Positions 23,444 through 33,650 of a stretch of 64,000 bases of DNA are shown here, one piece after another. Origin of the DNA: Scalesia atractyloides (lineage: Eukaryota; Streptophyta; Magnoliopsida; Asterales; Asteraceae); the NCBI GenBank assembly GCA_947069175.1, contig CAMTDV010000013.1, positions 59,588,610-59,652,609 of the forward strand, read 5' to 3'. The stretch's first letter is position 1. Every line of letters begins with the position of its first letter. The notes below the pieces were generated by a model. It saw only the letters and a program-made list of their open reading frames with translations. It ran no database searches and was not told the DNA's origin. The translations under genes and the position numbers were made by a program.

Positions 23444-24801
23444 ACTATCCCTCGATCATCTCTTTTTCACTTGAAGACCCATTTTGTAGCTATAGCTTCC
23501 TGATTAGCCGGTAGGTCAACAAGCTTCCAGACTCCATGCTTTTCAAATTGTTGCAGCTCCTCCTGCATTGCGTTTAGCCAGCTTTCATCGGCAAGCGCGT
23601 CTTTGTTTGATTTTGGCTAAATCTGCGAAATAAAACAACGATTTAAGCACATTTCTTGAACTGGTGCAATCTTTGTATAAAAACAACTAGGATTTTGTTA
23701 ATCTGATTGTGTGTTTTCACTCTAGCTTGTAGTTCTCTGATAATATTCCCAGATGCATGGTAGGACAAATTCCTTGGAATTACTTCATTAGGAACGTCCA
23801 CTTCACTTCCCAAAATTGTGATATTTTGTTCGGCAACCGTATCACTTGTTGAAGCTTGATTCTAATTTCTAGGACTTGTAGATTGATTTAGTAGACTTGT
23901 TATCTGCTCAGGTCCTTCATCGGAACTAGATTCACCATTATTATCACACGTTGGCTCAGTGTCAGAGTCAGAATCATCCGTCTGGATGAGAATGGGCTCA
24001 ATGGAATGAATTACTGGATCGACGACAGGTGCAGATTGAGTCGTGCTCGGACCTTCACCAGAAACATTTGTGCCAATAGGTGGTTGAGTAATCACTATAG
24101 GTCTCGGAACTTGTTCTTGATTTGCTGCTTGATGTTGTTGATATAACAACACAAGTTACTCTTCATTAGGAACTTCTGGTAGGTCAAATGAATTCCATAA
24201 GCTCTCAAAACCCTGTTTAATGTGTAGCAAGTAGAGGCAACGGCTTCGCTCCAAAAAACTGATAGGTAACTTTGAAACGACGAGCATTGTGCGTGATATT
24301 TCAATGAGAGATCAATTTTTCCGTTCAGCTACTCCATTTTTTGTGTGGAGTATAAGGGGTGCTGAATTCATGCAGAATCCCTTTGTCGTTACAGAATTCG
24401 AGTAGTTGATTATTCTTGAACTCAGTACCGTTGTCACTTCTTATCCTTCTGATTGGAAGATGGTACAGGTTTTCTAGCTTTCTGAAGAGAAACATATAAG
24501 ATTTTTAAATGTTTCATCTTTACTCTTCCGAAACATGACCCATGAGAACCTTGAAAAGCCGTCTGTCACAACTAGGCAATAAAGATCTCCAGAAATACTT
24601 TTGACGTTAACTGGCCCAAAAAGATCCATATGAAGCCTCTCAGGGGTAACTTGATGGAATTCATAAGTTTCCTTGGGTGAGATTTCTTGTGTTGCTTCCC
24701 TTTTACTTCTAAGACAATTGTTGCCTAGATGAATATATTTGAGATTGACACCCTCCACTAGATTGTTGTGCACCAGGTAGTTCATTTTTCGTAAGTGAAT
24801 A
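23444..24801 (-). pseudogene. Element C reverse transcriptase start, linker and integrase
   Basis: Minus-strand order: pre-integrase/integrase with KMNYLVHNNLVEGVN, ERLHMDLFGPVNVKSISGDL and VVTDGFSRFSWV (24785-24480), then the SDNGTEF and EQNGVAERK region (about 24440-24310) with frameshifts. An acidic linker follows (24152-23862, QTDDSDSDTEP), then the start of RT (DDRG/ARLVV-type, about 23600-23444). The integrase inserts cDNA into the genome. The DDE residues are recognisable but frameshifts separate them. It is cut at 24801 by element A and resumes at 50327 with the pre-integrase/protease part. Confidence 0.8.
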
Positions 24802-25264
24802 TGTGAACGGGGATCGTGCTCCCGAAATGAGCAACCGATCTGATCTCGCTCAACTAGCAGAGGCGGAATTCATTGCTAGAGAGGTTGACTAAACGAACAA
24901 GATAGAACTTAATGTTTAACTGCTTCTGTTGAATTAAAAGACGTGCAAGTACAGACTCGAGTAAACAAACTAGCAGGGCTTCACCGTACCAACTAACAAT
25001 CACTACTCAGCGCTAACACAACACTCCTCTATTTATAGGTCGACATGACTCGTACTGGAGTGGTGACTGACCAGTGATTTGCTTCGTACGAGTGTGTGTT
25101 TTGTATGAGTGACTGAGAGTCACTCGTACGAGCCACCTAGCTCGCTCGTAGAACCACTAACAAAACATATAATAATAACATTTAACATATAAACATTGAA
25201 TTGTAAGCCCTATATACAATACAGACACATCCTAGACGTAGGCAATAGACATAACGCATCAACA
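24802..25264 (-). repeat. Element A 3' LTR (463 bp)
   Basis: It runs TGTGAACGGGGATCG to ACGCATCAACA on the + strand. The TATA box (CTATTTATA on +) is at 25029-25037. Motifs CTTCGTACGAGTGTG and ACTCGTACGAGCC lie at 25083-25137, minus-strand upstream of it. The polypurine tract AGCTCCCCTTGGATG follows at 25265-25279. Confidence 0.95.
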
Positions 25265-26405
25265 AGCTCCCCTTGGATGTTGCTGTAGTCTGGATAGTCT
25301 TCAAAAAACTCTTCAATGATTTGACTCTAGCGTCTAAAGAATCTCTTCGGCGGCTTGCGACGCTCCTCAGATGCAATCGGTGTTTGATCTGTAAGAGGAG
25401 GTCAGTTCACTGTATTGTCAAACTGAAATCTCTTAAGCAATGCTATTCTAGCACGCTCCGCTAATCGACTTCATTCTTTTCTTTCTTTCTCGTCTCTTTA
25501 TCTTCAAGCTTCCTCCAAGAAGTATTCCAAGTCGATCCTGAATGTATGTCGTTAGCAAAGCAGACATTGACTATCTTTTGGAATCGGAGAGCTTGCTCCT
25601 TGTCTTTTTCTTCAAAACTTATCTTGCTGTAAAATAAACATTCAATATCTTTCTTTAAACAGTTTACTAGCCACATAGGGTCTAGTACTCGAATGCCACG
25701 CCATAACCCATATATTCGTTGGTGGGCTATAACGGCTTCGGATAATTCCTCAGTAACCTTCCACAAATCTTCAGGATGCATGCAGATAACAGCCTCTCCT
25801 GTGTTAGAGTCGTAATGCCACCACTTAAGTTCGAATAAAAATCTTGCTCCGTCCGTATCATCGGCGTATTTTTCATTACTTTGGGTGGTTTGACGACGAG
25901 CGTAATATCCTTTTCTTGTGTTACCAGATCAATTTTTACGATACGTCGAGGGAAGTGAGGTTTCCAATGAGTAAAACCATGCATAGCCTCTAGCTTGATC
26001 ATTTCCATAGCCGCTGGTCCTGAAATTTCATCTTCAGATTAATCATCTTTGTTTGAACTAACTCTTTAATATCCCAGAACGGCAAGGACTTGATGTCGCG
26101 TAGATATCTGAAATATTGAATTCCAAACTCCCTCTTCACCGCATAAACATTTAGTTCTTCGATCCATCCCCAGCTTATAATATCCCCTAACAATATATAA
26201 GCATCTCGTGTAAAGAATGCTAGGGGTCGTTTGAATTTACGCTCAGCTGGAACATTATGAAACCATTTCTTCCTCTGTTCTGCTATTTCAGCACTCAACA
26301 TATGTTGAGGAATCGTTCCGTCTTTAGCAGCTTCTGCAACTTTTCTCTTTAACATGTCAGAACTTTCTGCTGCAAATAACTCTGCAAAAGTTGGGGAATC
26401 ATTTG
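25265..26405 (-). pseudogene. Element A env-like ORF, C-terminal part (with PPT)
   Basis: After the PPT (25265-25279) it shows, from its C-terminal end, KISFEEKDKEQALRFQKIV with VCFANDIHSGSTWN (25650-25530), LSEAVIAHQRIYGLW (about 25740), HFPRRIVKIDLVTQ (about 25950) and KRPLAFFTRDAYILLGDIIS with WGWIEELNVYAVKREFGIQY (26260-26130). The blocks are nearly the same as in C at 7400-7200, so this module is well preserved between copies. Frameshifts near 26005 and 25760 split it. It is interrupted at 26405 by B and continues at 33651. Confidence 0.8.
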
Positions 26406-26873
26406 TGTGGATGAGGATCGAGCTCCCGAATGAGCAATCGACATGATCTCACTCAACTAGCAGAGGCGGAATTCATTGCTAGAGAGGTAGATATGACAAA
26501 CAAGATAGAACTTACTGTTTAACTGCTTCTGATCTATTAAAGACATTCAAGTTACAGACGCAAGTTAACAAACTGACAGAGCTTCGCCGTATGATATGAC
26601 AAATCCCTTTCTAGCTCTAACACAACACTTCCCTATTTATAGGTCGACATGACTCGTACTGAAGTGCGTATACTAACAAACAAACTACTATGATTCGTAC
26701 GAAATGGTATTTCGTACGAGTGACTGATTTTGTACGAAACACTCATCTGTTTCTGCGAGTCACAGTGTAAAACATATATAAATTTTACATTTTCTCATTT
26801 AAACATTAACTTGTAAACTTTATAAACATTACGGATATATCCTAGACATAGGCAATAGACATTATGCACCACA
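26406..26873 (-). repeat. Element B 3' LTR (468 bp)
   Basis: TGTGGATGAGGATCG to TGCACCACA on the + strand, followed by PPT AACTCCCCCTTGGATG (26874-26889). The TATA box CTATTTATA is at 26633-26641, with GATTCGTACGAAATGG and TTCGTACGAGTGAC at 26693-26725. Confidence 0.95.
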
Positions 26874-26889
26874 AACTCCCCCTTGGATG

Positions 26890-27240
26890 TTGCCGTAGTC
26901 TGGATAATCTTCAAAACTTCACTTTGATTTGACTTTAACGCCCAAAAAATCTCTTTAACGGCTTTTGACGTTCCTCAGAAGCAATAGACGTTTGATCGGT
27001 CAGAGGACGTCGTTTCAAAAACTGAAAACTCCTTAATGATGCTACTCTTGAACGTTCAGCGATCCGAGCTTCTTTTTCTTCAGTTTTCTTCGATTCCTTC
27101 TTCTCAATCTTTCTCCATGTTGTCTTCCAATTCGATCCCGAATGAATATCATTTGCAAAGCACACATTTACGACCTTTTGAAATTGAAGTGCTTGCTCCT
27201 GATCCTTTTCTTCAAAACTGATCTTGCTATAAATAAACAT
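26890..27240 (-). pseudogene. Element B env-like ORF, C-terminal remnant
   Basis: The 101-codon open stretch ending at 26935 contains KISFEEKDQEQALQFQKVV and VCFANDIHSGSNWKTTWR, ending KPLKRFFGR. It matches the C-terminus of the A and C env-like ORFs and gives the best view of the natural stop. The rest of the ORF, its intron and internal promoter are deleted: at about 27240 the sequence jumps to spacer that aligns with A at about 37150. Confidence 0.8.
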
Positions 27241-28545
27241 TCAATTTTTATTTTTTTATTTTTCATTCATTTTATCAAAAATTTTATCTGTTTCAAAATC
27301 CACTTGACTAACCAATTCCAAGTTAATGACCCTAGTTATCCACTTTGCCTTCCAAGTCCAAGTTAATGACCTTGGTTGACCATATTTGACCAAACAGATT
27401 TATTTTAACATGTAAAGTTTTAAATTAATGAACTTTCTTGACATTTAAGTAAACTTTGTTAAAAATTAGCTCCCAACCAATGATTCTAAGCTTTGTTCAG
27501 CAAAATGTTGTTATGAATCCAACCATCAGTGTTTTTAATAACGGTAAACAAAAATAAAACTATTAAGCTAAGAAAACTAAAAATCTTTTTGGGTTTTTTA
27601 AGAAATTTTTAAAAATAACAACATTTTTTGTGAATTTTGCGTTTTCAGAGGATCATTTCAAGCATTCATATGAGTCATCAGTACCATTAGTCTAGAAACA
27701 CCTTTTAAGCTTTTAAACAAATTTACCTAGATTGCAAATATATTTATCCATTTAAACCTCTTCTTGTTTCTCAACTGTTTCAATATATGTTAAGGTATTA
27801 TTAGAAACATGAAATAACTGTGTTTCCCATCTTAGAATATACTCCCGTATCAGATTCCCAGAATGTCATATTACTGGTGAATATATCGAATTTATATCTG
27901 TATATTGGGTGAATGCGAGACTTTGAGAGCTCAGGTTAGTACTATCGTACAGACAAAGAGATGAAGGCTCGTCTTTAGGTGGTGTTCCATTAAGGAATCT
28001 TTTGTATTGCAAATGACATAATTGCTTAAGACATAAAGGCTCATCTTTAGGTGGTGTTCATTAAGGAATCTTTTGTACTGCAAATGTCATAATTGCTTAA
28101 GACATAATCATTTTTTGCAGCTTTCGGGGAAATAATACGAAAGTATTGTATGAGTTCTAGGCCATTGCTTCCTCAAATCAGAAGAACTTGAATAATACCC
28201 CAGATATCAATCAAATATAAAGACCTAGTATCGCAGAATCTGGCATTCTCTCAAACGAAATTTCGGAGTACTAAGTCCATATATCCGAGAGATGTTGACC
28301 CACAAGTTAATCAGTTTTTGTGTTTTAGGTTTATATCTCGATAACAATCTACTGAATGTGTGAAGTCTATTGGCATATCCATAGCAAGACTTGCTTAAAC
28401 ACTTTAAAACAATACAATTCTTTAGCATACTGTGACTATCATTTTTGATTTACTATGATCACTCTTTTTATACAAAAATCTTTTCGATTTTTAATTTTTT
28501 TTATTTTCCTCAAATATTCTCCCCCTAAAATCAAAAACATATTTT
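27241..28545 (-). other. Element B spacer with conserved block and tandem duplication
   Basis: It is non-coding. It aligns with the RNase H-env spacers of A and C, including the block at 28203-28296. A 72 bp tandem duplication starts at 27964 and 28036 (AAGGCTC, TCTTTAGGTGGTGTTC, AAGGAATCTTTTGTA). Confidence 0.8.
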
Positions 28546-29075
28546 TTAATTTTTTAAGAAATTAGAAGAAAGAATGTACAGAAAACGTTTAACCGATGAC
28601 AAATTCACATCAAGCGTCATCATCCTCAAACTCAACTCAACCTCAAACACATCCCCTGATATCATATTTTTTAAACCATTTAGCTTTAACAAATTTTTAA
28701 ACTTTGTTTTATCAAAAGCTTCGATATAATCAGTGTGGATTTTCTCAATTCGTACCAACTTTTTCTCGTAACAATCACGGATGAAGTGGTGTCGAATCTC
28801 GATATGTTTAGTACGTGAGTGTTGACATGAGTTTTTGGTTATATCGATTGCGGCCTGATTATCTACATATATAGGCGTATCAATAATTTGCAAACCGAAA
28901 TCTCTCATCTGTTGCTGTATCCAGAGAATCTGAGCACAACAACTAGATGCCGAAACGTATTCAGCCTCACAGGTAGAGAGAGCGACCGTGGTTTGTTTCT
29001 TGCATTGCCACGTTACCAAACGGGTTCGAAGAACTGGCAGCCGTTGTAGATTTTGTGGCGAGACGCTCCACTATC
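28546..29075 (-). pseudogene. Element B RNase H fused to protease active site
   Basis: RNase H is well preserved: VTWQCKKQTTVALSTCEAEY, SASSCCAQILWIQQQ and YVDNQAAIDITKNS, giving the Glu and second Asp of the active site, then HIEIRHHFIRDCYEKKL. Immediately upstream (29090-29055) another frame reads KM/WIMDSGASRH, the start of the aspartic protease. So the part from just after DSGASRH to the front of RNase H, about 2.9 kb in A, is missing. A frame change follows the join. Confidence 0.85.
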
Positions 29076-32000
29076 CATGATCCATTTTGATAATATCGAA
29101 AGTTGGAGCCCCTGCACACATGATTAACCAAATTTATTTGAACAAAGAGACCCAAGACTGTTTGGTCTTGGGTGGGTTTGGAATATCGAACTTTGGACCC
29201 ACTTTGTTCTTTTCAATCTTTTTAAGCTCAATGTTGTTTGGAACAGAAGATTTGAGTTCAACCTTGGTGATTTGGTGTTAACAATTTTAGCAACCCATTT
29301 CTGTTTTGTGATTTAGCATGTTTAACATAAAATTTTGAATCTTTTTGTTGAACTTTATGTGATGTTTCACCAATTTTAAATTTAGATTGAGGTTTAATAA
29401 TTGGTTTAACATTTTGATGAGATTCAGTTTTTCTTTTAAGAATTTGTTTCGGCATAACCATGGGTGCTTTTTGCTTTTCATCCTTGGTGAACTTTTTCGG
29501 AGAAGAAACTGATTTTGAACTTTCTTGTGAACAATATCGTGCGATATGTCCAACTTTCTTGCATTTAAAGCATGTCATGCTGTCCTTATGAACAGAGGTA
29601 TTCAAAACCTGTTTCTGTTTTTGTTTCTCTTTTTCTTTAAGAAAATCATCATTTGATTGAGTACCAATGATTTCCTTTTCCTTCTCGGTTGTTGTCCCAA
29701 ATACAAAATTAATTTTCTTTGTAAAATCCAATTTTTGGGACCTATTGGTTTTATGTTGCTTCTGAAAACCCAACCCTGCACGTTTGTTTTCCAGATATTC
29801 TCCAAATTTTTTTGATAGTAAGGTCGGTTGTCAGTTTTTGATTTAGAATAGAAAGATGAATCATGTTTATCTAAATCATCATGACTTACCTCCATCAGCT
29901 TGAACATTTTATCAACACAACCTCTTTTCACATTCTTGATGGGAAAATCCTCATCCAAAATAGTTTATTAGATCCTTTCATTTTATAGACTATGATATTA
30001 GGATCATCATTTAAACTATTTTCTGATTTGTCATCAGATTTTGACTTCTCAGACTTTTCAGACTCAGCCACTTCAGATTCATTTGTTAACACTTTTTCAA
30101 TCACATTTTCTACCACTTCAGAATCACATTCACCATCATTTTTAGTGTAAGTTATATCGATATCCTTAGGCAACTGTTCGGTTTTCAATTTAAGATTTAG
30201 CGCCTTTTTCCACCCAGATGGATTTTTGCAAGCATAACTGTTCCACATGGGTGGAGGAACTCGACCATAACTTCCACTCTTTGTTTTAACATTTTTAGAT
30301 TCCTCGGTATTTTCAATTTTTGGTAAAATGTGATATATGACGTATGAGCTTGTGGAATAACTAAGTAACAATTTGTTAACTCGTTCGGTTTCAATTATCA
30401 TTTTTTCAAGCTCACTTTTGAGCTCAACAATAGTGTTTAGATGAATATTAATTGCCATTTATTTATCCATCACTGTTGCTTTAAGCATCATAAGTGTTGC
30501 ATCATTTTCTCTGAGTGCTTTATTATATTGTTTAACAGACGCACTCAATTTGTCATATGCTTCCTTTGTGGTTTTGTAATCACTTGACAAATTGTCTGTT
30601 AAACTTTGCAATTCAGCAAATCTTTTGTCTTTCACAAGACACTCACCACATGGTTCATCACACTTTGAACAAGATTTTTCATTCTCAGATGATCATTTGC
30701 CATGCACGCTTTAATGATGTCTTCTTTTAGCAATTCCATTTTCTCATCCTCTTTGACATCTTCAACCGGTTTCTTTTGCATGTCAACTGTTGAATGTTGA
30801 GTAGGTGCAAAATACCCTGCAATTTTTTTTAAAACATCGTTAGGCAAAAGATGTTTGAATGGACCATTCAACAGCTCCTCTTCCTCTGATGAAATATGAC
30901 AGCAGTAATCATCATCCTCATGTCCTTCATCAAACGATGCCTCCGATTCTTTTCCGGTTCATCAATAATTTCAGCCACCAATGTCCAAACTTTCTCCTTT
31001 CGAAATAAACTTTTCTAATTAATCCTTAGTCTTCTTGTGTAACAACCAAAGCCTTTTCTTTAGTTTCAGGTTGCTTGTCTTCAATCGGCATGATTCTTGT
31101 TCTCGGTTGTGGTCGGTGATAGATCCCTCTTTTGTAATAGTCATCTTGGAAAGGATTCTAATTCCCTTGAACCTCTCGGTTTTGACATTCTCTTTTAAAG
31201 TGACCTTTCTCTCGACACTTGAAACAAGTAACTTTAGATTTATCAAATCCAAGTTTCCCATCCAATCCTCCCAAATTTTCTTTACCAGTGATTTCCATAA
31301 ATCGCTATGCTCGTCGAACATCGAAGCCATGTACCATTTTATATCTATCAACTCCATTTGAACTGGATCAATTTGATCGTAGTCTTCTCGTGTTATTTCA
31401 GAATTACCAATCTTTCCAGCAACAAGACTATCACATGACGCAAGAACTGAAGCAAGTAGAGACATATGTTGTTTTGCCGTCTTTTCATCAAAATTTTGTG
31501 CGTTCTGAAAGTCAATGGCAATGTTGCACTGCAGAATTCTTTGACTTGCATTAGATGATGGAGTGGCTTGATTGTTCTGAGATTGATTTGATCCGAAAGA
31601 AGACTATTGACTAGAAGGTGTATTTGGATCAACTGTTGGGTATGATTGAAAAACACTTGACTAAGTTTGAGGTGTGCTTGGTGAGCTATATGCACTGAAC
31701 GAAGTTTGAATCTTTGGCGCTTGATTTGAGCAGTAGAACTATTTTTGAAATAAAGATTAACATCTGTTGCATTTGAACAGTCTTGTTTTCGGCCATCTTT
31801 TGCATCTCTAATTCATGACCTTCCAATCTCTCGATAAAGCGAGGCAAGAGAAATTGTTGTATTCAACCCCTTCTTCAAAATGGTTAAGTAAGTCGACCAT
31901 TCACCTTGTGGCAGAGAATCAGCTAGTTTATCAACAAGCTCTTCATTTGTCTTCACAATTCCCATTCTCTTCATATGAACCACCAGATGACAGTATCACT

Positions 32001-32494
32001 CAATTAGCTGCTTAACCGTTTCTCCTTTGATCAATGTGAATACATCAAACTCTTTGCTTAATAATGCCCTTTTGCTTTTGCGAAGTTGAGCACTACCTTG
32101 AAATTTGAGTCGAAGAGCATTCCATAACGATTGCGCATAATCATCATGCTGCAATAAAGCCAAGATGTCTTGTTTGATCAATTGCTGAAGAATATTCATC
32201 ATCTTCTTTTCGTTGATAAATCTTTCTAGTTCAACATCAGAGAATTGGGCAAGGGTCTTTTCAAGCCCGCTTTCACCAACTGTTGCGATATATTTTGCCT
32301 TGATTGCAAACCAGCAAGTAAAATGATTAGCTTGCACCAGTTTCATAGACCTCTCGCTCCAACTATCAAAGTCTTCCAAATTCATAAGCTTTGGAGGTTT
32401 AGTCATTGTTCCCATTTCATTCTCTAAATTGATGTTTTGAGCTGCTGCAGTGGTGACAACCGATGTGGCAAACGCATTGTAAAATTCCCAGACA
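29076..32494 (-). pseudogene. Element B gag (long, two zinc knuckles)
   Basis: Gag packages the RNA genome. The N-terminus shows MTKPPKLMNLEDFDSWSER, QANHFTCWFAIKAKY and ERFINEKK (32415-32210), the UBN2-like Copia gag domain, with NEELVDKLADSLPQGEWSTY near 31950-31890. One CCHC knuckle, CFKCREKGHFKREC, is at 31185-31226. A Lys/Glu/Leu-rich coiled-coil-like region (KSELEKMIIETERVNKLL) is at about 30430-30370. Acidic SDEDFPIQ-type repeats follow. A second knuckle, CFKCKKVGHIARYC, is at 29531-29572. The first ATG (about 32494) is followed by a one-base deletion. Length is about 1,130 codons, longer than usual Copia gag. Several frameshifts. Confidence 0.85.
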
Positions 32495-33185
32495 TTTTTC
32501 CTACAAAAAGTTAGAACACACTTCTCGAAAATAAACAGATCAGATTAGACAGATTTTTTGTGCGATCAAGTGGTTTTGTACGAAATAAGAATTTTACACG
32601 AAACATAATTTTTGTACGATTCAAGTTTTATCACAAACACTAAGTTTTCGTACAAATCAATTCAGTTTTGTGCGAAACAAGTGTTTTTTACTAAGTAAAA
32701 TTTTGTGTGAATGAATTTGGTACGGATCAAGTCATTTTGTATGAATCAGTTTTTATGAGTAATTTTGGTATGATTGAAATTTTGTACGATTCAAATCATA
32801 TAGTACGAAACAATTTGAAATTCTGAAAAAATTTCTCAAGATTCTGTATGAACTTTAAACTGATTCGTATGAATTCTAAATTTATTCGTACCAACTCAAA
32901 AAAACTGAATTTCGTGTGAAACTCGTACGAAAACTGATTCAAACTGAAAACTGATCAAATTTTATTGATTTCAACATGATTTAGTTCAATTTTATGTCCG
33001 AATTATGGTATGGATTGATTAGATTGAAGACTAACTTGAATTACTAAAATCCTAGTCCATTTTGTCCATGAATTTGTCCGAAATTTGTCCAAAAATCCAG
33101 CAAAGGTCAGAAAAATGATGAAGATGAAGATATGTCCAAGTCTGAGCAGTAACTACTTTTGTCTATCTGTAGATCAGATCTCATG
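32495..33185 (-). promoter_or_regulatory. Element B untranslated leader with GTACGA motif array
   Basis: The 32555-32945 stretch is packed with degenerate units around TTTTGTACGAAACAAG (GTACGA, GTGCGA, GTATGA), about one every 15-30 bases. The rest, up to the PBS, is plain non-coding leader shared with A (about 49620-49868). Confidence 0.75.
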
Positions 33186-33197
33186 GCTCTGATACCA
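33186..33197 (-). other. Primer binding site of element B
   Basis: The + strand GCTCTGATACCA is the exact complement of TGGTATCAGAGC (initiator-Met tRNA). It is two bases from the 5' LTR. Confidence 0.95.
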
Positions 33198-33199
33198 CT

Positions 33200-33650
33200 T
33201 GTGGACGAGGATCGAGCTACGGAAATGAGCAATCAACCTGATCTCGCTCAACTAGCAGAGGCAGAATTCATTGCTAGAGAGGTAGATATGACAAACAAGA
33301 TAGAACTTACTGTTTAACTACTTCTGATCTGTTAAAGACATTCAAGTTATGACGTAAGTTAACAAACTGACAGAGCTTCGTCGTATGATATGACAAATCC
33401 GTTTCTAGCTCTAACACAGCACTTCCCTATTTATAGGTCGACATGACTCGTACTGAAGTGCATGTACTAACAAACAAACAACTATGATTTGTATGAAATG
33501 GTATTTCGTACGAGTGACTTATTTCGTACGAAACACTCATCTGTTTCGTGCGAATAAATTTTACATTTTCTCATTTAAACATTAACTTGTAAACTTTATA
33601 AACATTACGGATATATCCTAGACATAGGCAATAGACATTATGCACCAACA
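33200..33650 (-). repeat. Element B 5' LTR (451 bp)
   Basis: TGTGGACGAGGATCG to TGCACCAACA on the + strand. TATA box at 33427-33435; GTACGA motifs at 33505-33540. It differs from the 3' copy by scattered changes and a deletion of about 20 bases near 33550. Confidence 0.95.

Larger units (their letters stand above)
26406..33650 (-). mobile_element. Element B: internally deleted SIRE-like Copia, TSD ATTTG
   Basis: LTRs are 26406-26873 and 33200-33650, with exact TSD ATTTG at 26401-26405 and 33651-33655, inside the env-like ORF of A. The internal part has PBS, leader, a long gag, then a direct join of protease active site to RNase H, spacer, a short env-like C-terminus and PPT. Integrase, RT and most of the env-like ORF are missing. 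LTR and gag are close to A's, so it is a deletion derivative of the same family. Confidence 0.95.

Noticed and set aside
33186..33197. GCTCTGATACCA as part of a tRNA gene
   Set aside because: It is the primer binding site complement beside an LTR; no cloverleaf surrounds it.
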